A stretch of 53,907 nt of DNA. Origin: Chlamydiota bacterium. Lineage in GTDB: Bacteria > Chlamydiota > Chlamydiia > Chlamydiales > Parachlamydiaceae. The DNA is taken from assembly GCA_013287915.1 (NCBI GenBank), contig JABDCX010000013.1, forward strand, positions 1 through 53,907. The letters are read 5' to 3'. The notes below the pieces were generated by a model. That model saw only the letters and a list, made by a program, of their open reading frames with translations. It searched no databases and was not told the DNA's origin. A program made the position numbers and the translations under genes. Of the stretch, positions 36,994 through 44,649 are shown piece after piece; within the stretch, counting starts at the first letter, position 1, and each line of letters opens with the position of its first letter.

Positions 36994-38586
36994 ATGAACG
37001 CAAACTTAGCTGTTGCTTTCCCTAGAAACTTCCCATTTGACACCAGCGCTGATATTGACAGTGCTCTACAAATAGCGGGTGTATCGAACATTGTTAATGC
37101 TAAAATGGCAGAGTCGAGAGAAATAAATGTCAGTTCAGCAATGAGGAACCTGGTTCAGGTTGGAAGCCTCTTGCAACTGGCTTATGCAGGAAGCCTTGGT
37201 TTTTCTTGCCGTAGGTCTATTGCAGAGATCCTTACCAATTACCAAACATTGATTAAAGATTCGAGGCATACTTCTGGCGTATTTGTCGACAGCTCATTAG
37301 CCGCGCTTAAACTCCATCTGGCTGCATTGAAATGGGCCGAAAATGGTAACCTCAAAATGGGATTAAAGCAGATGAAAAGGTGTGGAGAGCAGGCAACAAT
37401 AATGGCGCAGGTTTCTAAAACATTAGTTGATCAATCTACTGCATTATCAAATTTATCAAAATCTGCTCTTCTTGCTGCAATTGATGATAGCAATGCTTCC
37501 GAGGATAGAAAAAAAGAAGTTCAAAAAATGATTGACGTTCTTGAAGCCTCGAAAGCAAGTCTTACGGCAAAAGCGGCTGGGCTACAAGAAGTAATTGAAG
37601 AATCGCGCAAAAAAGAGGCGGAGGCTTTAAAGGAAGCGAGAGAAGCGAGAAAAAATGCATTTGTTATTTCGTTGGTTTCGTCAATTGCTCAACCACTTAT
37701 TTCAATAGGGGGATCGGCTGTTAGAGCGGGAATGGCCTTAAGCAATCCAGTTTCCACTGCTGCAGCTATAGTCACAGGTGTCAACGATCTCATATCTGCA
37801 ACCGTGAACAAAATTACGGAAGAAAAGGTTTCCGTACAGCAGAAGTATGATGAAGCTAAAAAGCAGCTTGCGATGAAGGAAGCAGACTTGAAAAACTCAA
37901 AAGAGGAAAATAAGGCGCCAATCGAAAGGGAAATCGCCGGGCTAAGATCTCAAGTGCAAGCGATGGAGGCCGATCTACAGCAAAAGAAAGATGCGCTTGC
38001 AAAAGCCCAAGAGCAACTTAATCAGCAGAGTAAAATTGCTCAGGATCAGGCTGCGGGTTATGCGAAGATAAGCAGTGACTTGCAAAGAGAGAAAATAGAT
38101 GCAAATGCAAGTTTAGCTGAGTCAGTTGTGAAGTTAAAAAATTTAGACGTCAACAATAAGGACTTAAGTCGAGCGATCCATTCCTTGGAGCTCACCATCA
38201 AAACAATGGGCAAAGTAAGAACGGTTTTTGAGAACACTCGCCTTTTCTGGGAAGGTGTAAAAAGGCGTTGCGATGCATTAACGAATGAAGGCGTTGATGC
38301 AGCGATTATGGAAGATTTTGTAGAAGGTGAAATGAAAGAAGATTTCATCGATTCCGTAAAGAAATCAGGTTTTAATTGGTTGGCTCTTGGGAAGATCAAC
38401 CTCGTAGCCGCCCTTGCAGTGGAAGCGGTTGATAAAAAGGTAGATGGAATCATGAATGACCTGCCTAATGCAAGCGAAGCGATCAAGTTAATCCAGAATC
38501 TTTCAACTACTATGTTAGCCGAGATCGAGCAAGAGAGAGTACTCCTCGAAGGCAGCAACAACAACAATAACAATAATAATAAATAA
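36994..38586 (+). CDS. Large coiled-coil protein with a central hydrophobic segment and poly-Asn tail
   Basis: A 530-residue protein I do not recognise. Residues about 170-215 and 275-410 are heptad-rich coiled coils (EEKVSVQQKYDEAKKQLAMKEADLK and on). Between them about 225-275 is hydrophobic and Gly/Ala-rich (VSSIAQPLISIGGSAVRAG, NPVSTAAAIVTGVNDLIS). It ends in NNNNNNNNK coded by an AAC/AAT tract. No Sec signal is present. The composition resembles translocator or inclusion-associated secreted proteins of chlamydiae, which is only a resemblance. Its last 60 bases are part of the tandem duplication that follows. Confidence 0.7.
   Translation: MNANLAVAFPRNFPFDTSADIDSALQIAGVSNIVNAKMAESREINVSSAMRNLVQVGSLLQLAYAGSLGFSCRRSIAEILTNYQTLIKDSRHTSGVFVDSSLAALKLHLAALKWAENGNLKMGLKQMKRCGEQATIMAQVSKTLVDQSTALSNLSKSALLAAIDDSNASEDRKKEVQKMIDVLEASKASLTAKAAGLQEVIEESRKKEAEALKEAREARKNAFVISLVSSIAQPLISIGGSAVRAGMALSNPVSTAAAIVTGVNDLISATVNKITEEKVSVQQKYDEAKKQLAMKEADLKNSKEENKAPIEREIAGLRSQVQAMEADLQQKKDALAKAQEQLNQQSKIAQDQAAGYAKISSDLQREKIDANASLAESVVKLKNLDVNNKDLSRAIHSLELTIKTMGKVRTVFENTRLFWEGVKRRCDALTNEGVDAAIMEDFVEGEMKEDFIDSVKKSGFNWLALGKINLVAALAVEAVDKKVDGIMNDLPNASEAIKLIQNLSTTMLAEIEQERVLLEGSNNNNNNNNK
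38554..38586 (+). repeat. AAC/AAT trinucleotide tract
   Basis: About ten consecutive AAC/AAT/AAA codons give the poly-Asn end of the coiled-coil protein. A degenerate copy lies at 39769-39790 in the duplicated unit. Slippage here could change the tail length. Confidence 0.8.
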
Positions 38587-38598
38587 AACCGAGTCATC

Positions 38599-39591
38599 AT
38601 GAATGCTACACAACATTCGACCCAGACAGGAAATCAAGCAGGAATTGCCACTAGCGTTGGGGGCAATTCCTCTCGAGCAAATGAAGTTGTCAGGGTTGTT
38701 GAAACTTTATCACCAGCTCAAGCCCAGGTGAGATTTAATGCCGTTGTTGTTCATGCGAAAGATTTACTCAATTCAAATAGTGAAGCTCGCTTAGAGATTT
38801 GCAGAGCCATTCGTAGCAATATTGACTCTCTGATCATTTTCACGGATACCATCATTAGGCAAAAGGAATCGAGCGAAATTCAATTGACAAAAGAATTTCT
38901 TCTAGCCCAAGATAACTCTGTGCAAGTTGCAAAGCAAATCAGTAATTGTAAGAGTAGTCTAGGTAATATAAACGCTCAATTGGAAAACACAAAGAGTCGT
39001 TTGAAAGATTTAAATGAGGAATGTAAAAATATAGATAAAGACATTGAGAATGCTCGTAGACAAATAGAAGAAGAAAAGCAGATTCGTAAAAATGCAGCTC
39101 TTGATTTGATTCCTGGTTATGGACTTATAGATGGCATTATTAAAAAACAACCCAAACGTGGAATACCTGGTTACTCGTCTGTTAAAGGGATTATTTCCGC
39201 TGTGCATAAGGATAAAGAGGCATATGAAAGCAGGCTTTCTGAAAAGCAAAAAGAAATGAATGATGCCAAGACTCGTATTGAGCAGATTTCAACGCAAAAA
39301 GAAAAAGAAAACGGTAAAAAATCTCGTGATGAGGGCGAACTATTATGGCTGCAGTCTCGAGAAAAATCATTGGATCAAGAAATTAAAAAATCAGGCAAAG
39401 AGCTAACCGAATTGCGAAATATTCTACTTTCTTTGAAAGGGGTAATAGCAAAATATCACTTTTTGAAAATGGACGTAGACACCCTAGAAGATTTTTCTGA
39501 GGCTAATCTGTTGGATGCTGCAACAATTTCCTCTTTCATAAGCCAGATAACTCAAGCAAAGACCGCTTTCCTCCAAATCACTAACTTTTAA
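38599..39591 (+). CDS. Coiled-coil protein, tandem paralogue 1
   Basis: A 330-residue unrecognised protein, about four residues in five identical to the one at 39798. A largely helical N-terminus (AQARFNAVVVHAKDLL without the variants) is followed by coiled coils at about 95-160 (SSLGNINAQLENTKSRLKDL) and 210-280. A short Gly/Pro-containing link near 170-190 (IPGYGLIDGIIKKQPKRGIPG) breaks the helices. No signal peptide or membrane helix is seen. The region is charged and AT-rich. The gene begins 12 bases after the 36994 stop. It may be a secreted or structural partner of its neighbours (inference). Confidence 0.72.
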   Translation: MNATQHSTQTGNQAGIATSVGGNSSRANEVVRVVETLSPAQAQVRFNAVVVHAKDLLNSNSEARLEICRAIRSNIDSLIIFTDTIIRQKESSEIQLTKEFLLAQDNSVQVAKQISNCKSSLGNINAQLENTKSRLKDLNEECKNIDKDIENARRQIEEEKQIRKNAALDLIPGYGLIDGIIKKQPKRGIPGYSSVKGIISAVHKDKEAYESRLSEKQKEMNDAKTRIEQISTQKEKENGKKSRDEGELLWLQSREKSLDQEIKKSGKELTELRNILLSLKGVIAKYHFLKMDVDTLEDFSEANLLDAATISSFISQITQAKTAFLQITNF

Positions 39592-39612
39592 ACGCGAATA
39601 CAAGGAATCAAG

Positions 39613-39801
39613 ATGAAGAAATTCAATAAAATAGTGCCGTGTTTGTTGCTGATCAGTTCAAGCTATTTTTTAGGGGCAGTAGTCACTGCTCCTGGTACAT
39701 GGGAGGGAACAAATTGTGAGGATCTGAATTTATGTGCTAAGTCGAGCAAGAGAGGGTCCTTCTCGAAAGCAACAACAATAACTACAACGAAGGCATCATG
39801 A
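39613..39801 (+). pseudogene. Truncated signal-peptide gene fused to duplicated tail sequence
   Basis: A 62-codon frame. Residues 1-43 (MKKFNKIVPCLLLISSSYFLGAVV and on to DLNL) match the start of the gene at 40815. After that it runs into a copy of the 36994 gene's tail, read in another frame (SKRGSFSKATTITTTKAS). It is a by-product of the tandem duplication. The frame still ends with ATGA overlapping the next gene's start, so it may keep a role as a translated leader. Confidence 0.75.
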
Positions 39802-40793
39802 ATGCGATACATCAATCAACCCAGTTAAAAAATCAAGCTGGAATTGCCTCTACTTTTGGAGGCAATTCCGCTAGAGAAAATGAAGTGGTTAGGGTTATAG
39901 AAACTTTAACACCAGCTCAAGCCCAGGTGAAATTCAATGCAATCGTTGTTCATGCGAATGGTTTACCCAATTCAAATAGAGAAGCGTGTTTAGCGATTTG
40001 CAGGGCTATTCGCAGCAACATTGACTCTTTGATTATTTTTACAGATGCCACCATTGAACAAAAGGAATCGAGCGAAGCTCAATTGACAAAAGAATTTCTT
40101 CAAGCCCAGAGCAACTCTGTGGAAGTTGCAAAGCAGGTTAGTAATTGTAAGAACAGTCTAGATAATATAAATGCTCAGTTGGAAAAAACAAAAAGTTATT
40201 TGAATGATTTAAATGAAGAATGTAAAAATATAGATAAAGACATTGAAAATGCTCGTAGGAAAATAAAAGAAGAAAAGCAGACAGAAAAAAATGCAGTTCT
40301 TGATACTCTTATTCCCCTTCATGGATTAATTGACGGTTTAATCAAAAAACAGCCCAAGCGCGCAATACCTGGTTACTCTGCTGTCAAAGGAATCTTTTCT
40401 GCTGTTACTGAAGAACAGGAGAGATATGAAAATCTTCTTTCTAAGAAACAACGTGAAATGAGAGGAGCTAAGGTTCACATCGGGCAGATTTCAAGCCAAA
40501 AAAAACAAGAAAATGGTAGGAGATCGCGCGATGAGGGCGAGCTATTGTGGCTGAAGTTTCGAGAAAATTCATTAGAGCAAGAAATTAAAAAATACGGCAA
40601 AGAGTTAACCTCTTTACGAAATATTTTACTTTCTCTAAAAGGGGTATTAGCACAACATCATTTTTTGAAAATGGACGTAGACATCATGGAGGATTTTTCT
40701 GAGGCTAATCTGTTGGATACTGCCACAATTTCCTCATTTGTGAGCCAGATTACTCAAGCAAAGACCGCTTTCCTCCAAATCACTAACTTTTAA
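39798..40793 (+). CDS. Coiled-coil protein, tandem paralogue 2
   Basis: A 331-residue paralogue of the protein at 38599; N-terminus (MNAIHQSTQLKNQAGIA) and C-terminus (SSFVSQITQAKTAFLQITNF) are nearly the same. Differences cluster in the middle link (LDTLIPLHGLIDGLIKKQP) and in the second coiled coil. The ATG overlaps the stop of the fused leader (ATGA). Both copies are intact, so both are probably under selection or the duplication is recent. Confidence 0.72.
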   Translation: MNAIHQSTQLKNQAGIASTFGGNSARENEVVRVIETLTPAQAQVKFNAIVVHANGLPNSNREACLAICRAIRSNIDSLIIFTDATIEQKESSEAQLTKEFLQAQSNSVEVAKQVSNCKNSLDNINAQLEKTKSYLNDLNEECKNIDKDIENARRKIKEEKQTEKNAVLDTLIPLHGLIDGLIKKQPKRAIPGYSAVKGIFSAVTEEQERYENLLSKKQREMRGAKVHIGQISSQKKQENGRRSRDEGELLWLKFRENSLEQEIKKYGKELTSLRNILLSLKGVLAQHHFLKMDVDIMEDFSEANLLDTATISSFVSQITQAKTAFLQITNF

Positions 40794-40814
40794 ACATCAA
40801 TTTAAGGAACCAAG

Positions 40815-41345
40815 ATGAAGAAGTTCAATAAAATCATGCCGTATTTGTTGCTGATCAGTTCACACCACTTCCTAGGGGCGGTAGTTCCAGCTCCTCATAC
40901 ATGGCAGGCAACGAGTAGCAGTGATCTGAATTTAGGGGGTAACTGGTATGGTGGTGCGCCCGGCACTACAGACCAGGCTATTTTTGATAGCAACTTTGAG
41001 ATTGGCACTCTCAATTTAAATCCTGCAACACTTCTTGGTGCGAGCTTTACAGTCGATAGCTTTGATTTTCCTAATTCCGCGAGTGCGTTTTCTTTCACCA
41101 TTCCTAGCGGAAGCCTTACTTTTACAGGTGCTGGGATAACGGGAGCAACAAACACCAACACGACAATCAAAATTACAAATACCGATAACTCAGCCCTTTT
41201 TACCCCGAATCCGCAGCTTTGGTTTCAGGGTACGGTTTCTCAGGCAGAAACGGCGACACTTAACATCAACAATAGTGGAACGGGTGTTAATGCCTCCTCC
41301 AGCGTTATAGACTATAGCCAATTTATTTTTAGTATCATGACATAG
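40815..41345 (+). pseudogene. Exported passenger-like protein cut by an IS remnant
   Basis: A 176-codon frame with a Sec signal (MKKFNKIMPYLLLISSHHFLGAVV) and beta-rich repeats like the start of autotransporter passengers (TWQATSSSDLNLGGNWYGGAPGTTDQAIFDS; ASAFSFTIPSGSLTFTGAGI; TLNINNSGTGVNASS). The last few codons lie inside the end of an IS481-like remnant that begins about 41328, so the original gene was longer. No barrel domain remains in frame. If translated, a short secreted beta protein would result. Confidence 0.7.
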
Positions 41346-41508
41346 GTAACACTTTTTGATACTCTTCTTTTGAAAATAGGGGGGTATATGCCTTGGGATG
41401 AAAAAAAACAAAATGAATCTAAGGAACGAATTTATACAAAAGGCCTTAAATAAGAAATCTTCTATCAGCCAGTTATGCATTGAATACGGCATTAGTAGAA
41501 AATCAGCT
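41328..41508 (+). mobile_element. 5' remnant of the IS481-like element found at 48501-49787
   Basis: About 180 bases match one end of the complete element (in reverse orientation there): the terminal TTTAGTATCATGACATAGG, then the transposase start (ATGCCTTGGGATG at 41389). It has lost 24 bases between the two internal GACATAGGTAACA repeats of the end, and an A-run in the transposase start is longer, shifting the frame. Sequence after 41508 is unrelated to the IS. Confidence 0.85.
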
Positions 41509-41714
41509 ACACACAGTTGGCGGAGCTTGGCGATTTCTTTAATATTCACAATGACGATTTAGGAAGGGATGGTCTTTGGGGAAACATCAACCTGAACACA
41601 GCCATTGACGCCCAGACGGACCTCTACCTCTCCTTTTCAGGTGAATGTTGGAGCCGTTGGGCAACCTGATCGTGCGCAGCAGGAGTTAACTACCGGTGGT
41701 AAAGAAGCTTCTTA
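41509..41714 (+). other. Possible decayed piece of the interrupted surface-protein gene
   Basis: After the IS remnant a short open stretch reads FFNIHNDDLGRDGLWGNINL and TAIDAQTDLYLSFSG. This is suggestive of an outer-membrane barrel or a passenger C-terminus, then the frame is lost. A weak stem (AAGCTTC/GAAGCTT, 41707-41725) with a later T-rich run could end transcription. No complete gene is seen before 41832. Confidence 0.3.
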
Positions 41715-41831
41715 ATGAAGCTTTTGCATCTTTTTAGAGATAAAAATATTTTATTAACCATCTATTTTGATTTCATTAAAATTCTGTTTGTGTTACGCTG
41801 TTATTTTGAACAAATTAATAAGGAGTATGTT

Positions 41832-42230
41832 ATGTCATTTTCACTTTCTCAAGCAACCTTGTCACCACGTTCGGCTGCCCTTACAGGAACACTACAACTA
41901 ATCAATGGATCTAAAATAAGAGACGAGATGGTTAAATCAACTGGCCCTTCGGGGGATGCAAAAACCACAGTTCCGTTCATTGAAGTTGTCGAACTTGCTG
42001 TAAGGACTTTGAAAAGCAATACAGCGATGTCAATTTCGGTTTGTGCTACGGATGCTCGTTGGTATTGTGCTGAGACAATGAGCAATTATACTGTCAGTAA
42101 GGATTTCATTGCAGCTGTCAAAAATGCCGCTAAACTCGCTGGTCTAAACGTTGCACAAAACGAGGACAGACGCGATGGGAGATTAGAAAGCACGGTTAGG
42201 GATGTGAATCTCTTCGTCGTTAAAGGTTAA
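41832..42230 (+). CDS. Small hypothetical protein
   Basis: A 132-residue protein I cannot assign. Soluble, mixed alpha/beta; IEVVELAVRTLKSNTAMSIS and DARWYCAETMSNYTVSKDFIAAVKNAAKLAGLNV look like a compact domain. No signal peptide from this start; the longer frame from 41715 would add a hydrophobic stretch, but AAGGAG precedes the ATG at 41832. Followed by a terminator-like hairpin. Confidence 0.6.
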   Translation: MSFSLSQATLSPRSAALTGTLQLINGSKIRDEMVKSTGPSGDAKTTVPFIEVVELAVRTLKSNTAMSISVCATDARWYCAETMSNYTVSKDFIAAVKNAAKLAGLNVAQNEDRRDGRLESTVRDVNLFVVKG

Positions 42231-42247
42231 AACACTACGAAATAGCG

Positions 42248-42276
42248 GACAGCGTTGCTCTTTTGCGCGCTGTCTT
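42248..42276 (+). terminator. Hairpin terminator after the 41832 gene
   Basis: GACAGCG (42248-42254) pairs with CGCTGTC (42268-42274) around a T-rich loop, followed by TTCTT. Stem of seven pairs. Confidence 0.5.
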
Positions 42277-42311
42277 CTTAAACCCCTTCTTTGCCAACCG
42301 TTTTAGCTGAG

Positions 42312-42384
42312 TTCGGAGCGATAAACTCTGAACTGGATTGGGCTTACGCACCGTGGCTACCCGCCGTCACTGCTCCGCAGTTTT
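42312..42384 (+). repeat. Dispersed accessory-region repeat, copy A
   Basis: TTCGGAGC, AACTGGATTGGGCTTACGCA, CCGTGGCTACCCGCCGTCAC and TGCTCCGCAGTTTT. Related stretches lie at 43985 (B), 46121 (C), 47475 (D) and 50060 (E). It stands directly left of the HipBA block. Confidence 0.7.
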
Positions 42385-42395
42385 CTATCCTTCCT

Positions 42396-42435
42396 TTGAC
42401 AGAAAATTAGGTTTATGATATACATACGTATATCA
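42396..42435 (+). promoter_or_regulatory. hipBA promoter overlapped by a palindromic operator
   Basis: TTGACA (42396-42401) and TATACA (42419-42424) with a 17-base spacer. TGATATAC...GTATATCA (42416-42435) is an inverted repeat covering the -10 box, so bound HipB would block transcription (inference from the usual HipB autoregulation). Confidence 0.7.
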
Positions 42436-42465
42436 ATACATGAAAATGATACAGGATAATATATC

Positions 42466-42765
42466 ATGAAGTATTCAATAGCGCACTTAGGCGAAAGCTT
42501 AAAAAAAGCACGACAAACTAAAAAATTGAGCCAAAGGGATCTGAGTCATAAGACAGGCATCACACAAAGCCAGATTTCCAAATTTGAAAATGGAGCCGTT
42601 GACCTTCAAGTCTCCAGCCTCATCGAGCTGGCGCGGGGTCTAGATTTGGAACCCATGCTTGTCCCTCGAGCGCTGGTACCCGTTATAGAAGGATTGCAAA
42701 GGAAGAATCCTCATTCGATCCCGATGTATCGCCTGGATGATGAAGAGGAGAATACCGATGACTGA
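42466..42765 (+). CDS. hipB: HipB-like HTH antitoxin
   Basis: A 99-residue XRE-family protein: LGESLKKARQTKKLSQRDLSHKTGITQSQISKFENGAVD is the helix-turn-helix, followed by LIELARGLDLEPMLVPRALVPVI and an acidic tail (DDEEENTDD). It is the DNA-binding antitoxin of the HipBA pair and overlaps hipA by eight bases. Its likely operator is the palindrome at 42416-42435. Confidence 0.9.
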   Translation: MKYSIAHLGESLKKARQTKKLSQRDLSHKTGITQSQISKFENGAVDLQVSSLIELARGLDLEPMLVPRALVPVIEGLQRKNPHSIPMYRLDDEEENTDD

Positions 42766-43978
42766 TGTTCCCACACTTAAAGTTTATTTAAATGATCACC
42801 AAATTGGTGTGCTTGTTCATTTACCCGGTGATAAGAACCTGTTTACATTCGATCAGGCCTATATTGACAATCCTAATAGGCCGATCCTTAGTCTTTCTTT
42901 TAAAGATGCAGCGGGAGAGCTTGCAACGGCTGTGAAGACGACCAGAACGCGACTACCCCCATTTTTTGCCAACCTGTTGCCGGAAGGTCAGATGAGTGAA
43001 TATCTTGCTCGTAGGGCTAATGTGAGTGCAAAAAGGGAGTATTTTCTCTTGGCGGCATTGGGATATGATTTGCCCGGAGCCATCACCGTTCACCCTGCAG
43101 AAGAAATCAAGCATTTGAAAGATGTTCTGCCCCTTAATAGCAAGAAATTAAAAAATGTCGAAGGGCCACTCCGGTTTTCGCTGGCAGGAGTTCAGTTGAA
43201 GTTTTCCGCAATTAAAAATTCCAATAGCGGATTAATCATTCCTGCTAATGGAATTGGTGGCTCATGGATTGTAAAATTGCCCTCACATCAATTTAAGGGT
43301 GTACCTGAAAATGAATATACCATGATGGAACTTGCAAGAAGAGTAGGTATTGATGTGCCGGAAACGATGCTAGTGCCTCTGAAAGAGATTGAAAGCCTTC
43401 CCAAGGAAGTTGATCAATTGGGTGAATATGCATTTGTTATCAAAAGATTTGATCGAACAGCGAAAGGTAAAAGGCTTCATATTGAAGATTTTGCTCAAGT
43501 CTTTGGAGTGTATCCGGAAGAAAAGTATCAACGAGCCACTTATCGCAATATTGCAGAGGTCATTAATAATGAGATTGGTCAAGAAGGGATTGTTGAGTTC
43601 ATTCGACGATTTGTTTACAACGCCCTTATTGGAAACGGCGACATGCATCTAAAAAATTGGTCACTCCTTTACACGGATAAGCAAAAAGTAGAATTAGCAC
43701 CCGCTTATGACTTTGTTTCGACCCTTCCTTACATCCCAAATGAAACGCTCGCTTTGAATTTTGTCGATTCGAAAGAGTTTCACTCACTCAGTATTGAACA
43801 GTTTAAACGATTTTCAGCAAAAGCACGCCTGGAGTCGCATCTTGTTCTTGAAACAATTGAGGAAACCGTCGCCAAGTTTGCCGAAATCTGGAAAAATTCG
43901 GAAGATCTTCCTCTTGAAAAAGCTTATAGGGATCTTATTTCTGTACATCTGAAAAGCATCCCCATCTTTAAAAAATAA
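42758..43978 (+). CDS. hipA: HipA-type serine/threonine kinase toxin
   Basis: A 406-residue HipA kinase. FSLAGVQLKFSA and GSWIVKLPS form the ATP-binding part, NEYTMMELARRVGIDVPET and FVIKRFDR follow, and GNGDMHLKNWSLLY holds the catalytic Asp and Asn; APAYDFVST is the metal-binding DFD-like motif. In E. coli HipA phosphorylates glutamyl-tRNA synthetase, causing growth arrest and persistence; the target here is unknown. An N-terminal HipA_N part (LPPFFANLLPEGQ) is included. The ATG at 42758 follows GAGGAG; an earlier one at 42737 is unlikely. All key residues look intact. Confidence 0.92.
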   Translation: MTDVPTLKVYLNDHQIGVLVHLPGDKNLFTFDQAYIDNPNRPILSLSFKDAAGELATAVKTTRTRLPPFFANLLPEGQMSEYLARRANVSAKREYFLLAALGYDLPGAITVHPAEEIKHLKDVLPLNSKKLKNVEGPLRFSLAGVQLKFSAIKNSNSGLIIPANGIGGSWIVKLPSHQFKGVPENEYTMMELARRVGIDVPETMLVPLKEIESLPKEVDQLGEYAFVIKRFDRTAKGKRLHIEDFAQVFGVYPEEKYQRATYRNIAEVINNEIGQEGIVEFIRRFVYNALIGNGDMHLKNWSLLYTDKQKVELAPAYDFVSTLPYIPNETLALNFVDSKEFHSLSIEQFKRFSAKARLESHLVLETIEETVAKFAEIWKNSEDLPLEKAYRDLISVHLKSIPIFKK

Positions 43979-43984
43979 ACCTAA

Positions 43985-44100
43985 AAACAGCCTCTGTTCT
44001 ACCACGCCTTACTAACGCCTATACGGAGCAAAGAGTTCTAAACTTGGTTGGGATTGTGCCATAGCAGCATTCTGTCAGTGTTCTGCAGTTTTTTAGCTTT
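43985..44100 (+). repeat. Dispersed accessory-region repeat, copy B (with tRNA-like trace)
   Basis: AACAGCCTCTGTTCTACCAC resembles the tRNA-Asn segment AACAGTCCACTGCTCTACCG, followed by ACTAACGCCTATACGGAGCA and AACTTGGTTGGGATTG, then TTCTGCAGTTTTTTAGCTTT. It aligns along its length with the E repeat at 50039-50160 and, in part, with A. It closes the HipBA block on the right. Confidence 0.6.
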
Positions 44101-44124
44101 CGTTAAGAGAATGTTCGAATGATA

Positions 44125-44565
44125 TCAATTAATATGCAAACGAGTAACAATGCCCCCATGCGTTTCAAAGGTAACATTTCTTGGTTGCATTGTTCCCTGA
44201 GAAGATTCTAATTCACGCATGATCGAATCTTGTGAATAGGGATCAAGCAGTGTCAGAGAAGTGGTCTGAAAAACATTCTTACGGACTAGGATATTTTCTC
44301 CAGGGACTATCGAAAGCAAATCGCCAAGTCCCTGTCCGGTTAAGCGGAAAATCTGCGCTTGAACGGAAAAAGGAGCTCCTGGTCGAACAAAACGAATCTG
44401 TTTTTTGACTCCATCTAGTTGATCTACATAACTATAGCTACCAATTTGAGTCATTGCCAGTGCGGCGTTGCGATTGGATACAAGCTGATAAACCTCATTG
44501 CCAGTCTGAGCTGTTTTCTGATAGTGGCTTGCCGCGGCGTCCGACATGTACGGAGGAATTGCCAT
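44125..44565 (-). CDS. Putative partner of the M4 peptidase (shares its PPY motif)
   Basis: A 146-residue protein, downstream of the peptidase gene by 84 bases. Its N-terminus AIPPYMSDAAASHYQK shares the PPY...SHYxK spacing with the peptidase propeptide (FVPPYVEQVVLSHYEK). A central RFVRPGAPFSVQAQIF is beta-like, and the end reads FETHGGIVTRLHIN. Protealysin operons usually pair the peptidase with an inhibitor (emfourin) gene; this protein occupies that position but I cannot claim homology. GAGG precedes the ATG. Possible roles are inhibitor, chaperone or co-secreted partner. Confidence 0.6.
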   Translation of the reverse strand: MAIPPYMSDAAASHYQKTAQTGNEVYQLVSNRNAALAMTQIGSYSYVDQLDGVKKQIRFVRPGAPFSVQAQIFRLTGQGLGDLLSIVPGENILVRKNVFQTTSLTLLDPYSQDSIMRELESSQGTMQPRNVTFETHGGIVTRLHIN

Positions 44566-44649
44566 GATACGACCTCTTTAGTTTTATTGTTAATCAACTT
44601 AAGCTACTCGTTTTTATCACACAACATTGGATAGATTTTCACCCTCTGC

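Larger units (their letters stand above)
38525..40933 (+). repeat. Tandem duplication of a roughly 1.2-kb unit
   Basis: Unit 1 (38525 to about 39735) and unit 2 (39742 to about 40933) are homologous end to end. Each contains the 3' tail of the 36994 gene, a coiled-coil gene, and the 5' part of an MKKFNKI-signal gene. The joint is visible at 39733-39744, where the signal gene switches into a copy of the 36994 gene's tail (GAGCAAGAGAG). Confidence 0.85.

Noticed and set aside
41190-41549. Minus-strand 119-codon frame across the IS remnant
   Set aside because: It spans the junction of a passenger-like gene and the IS remnant in antisense; no coding features.
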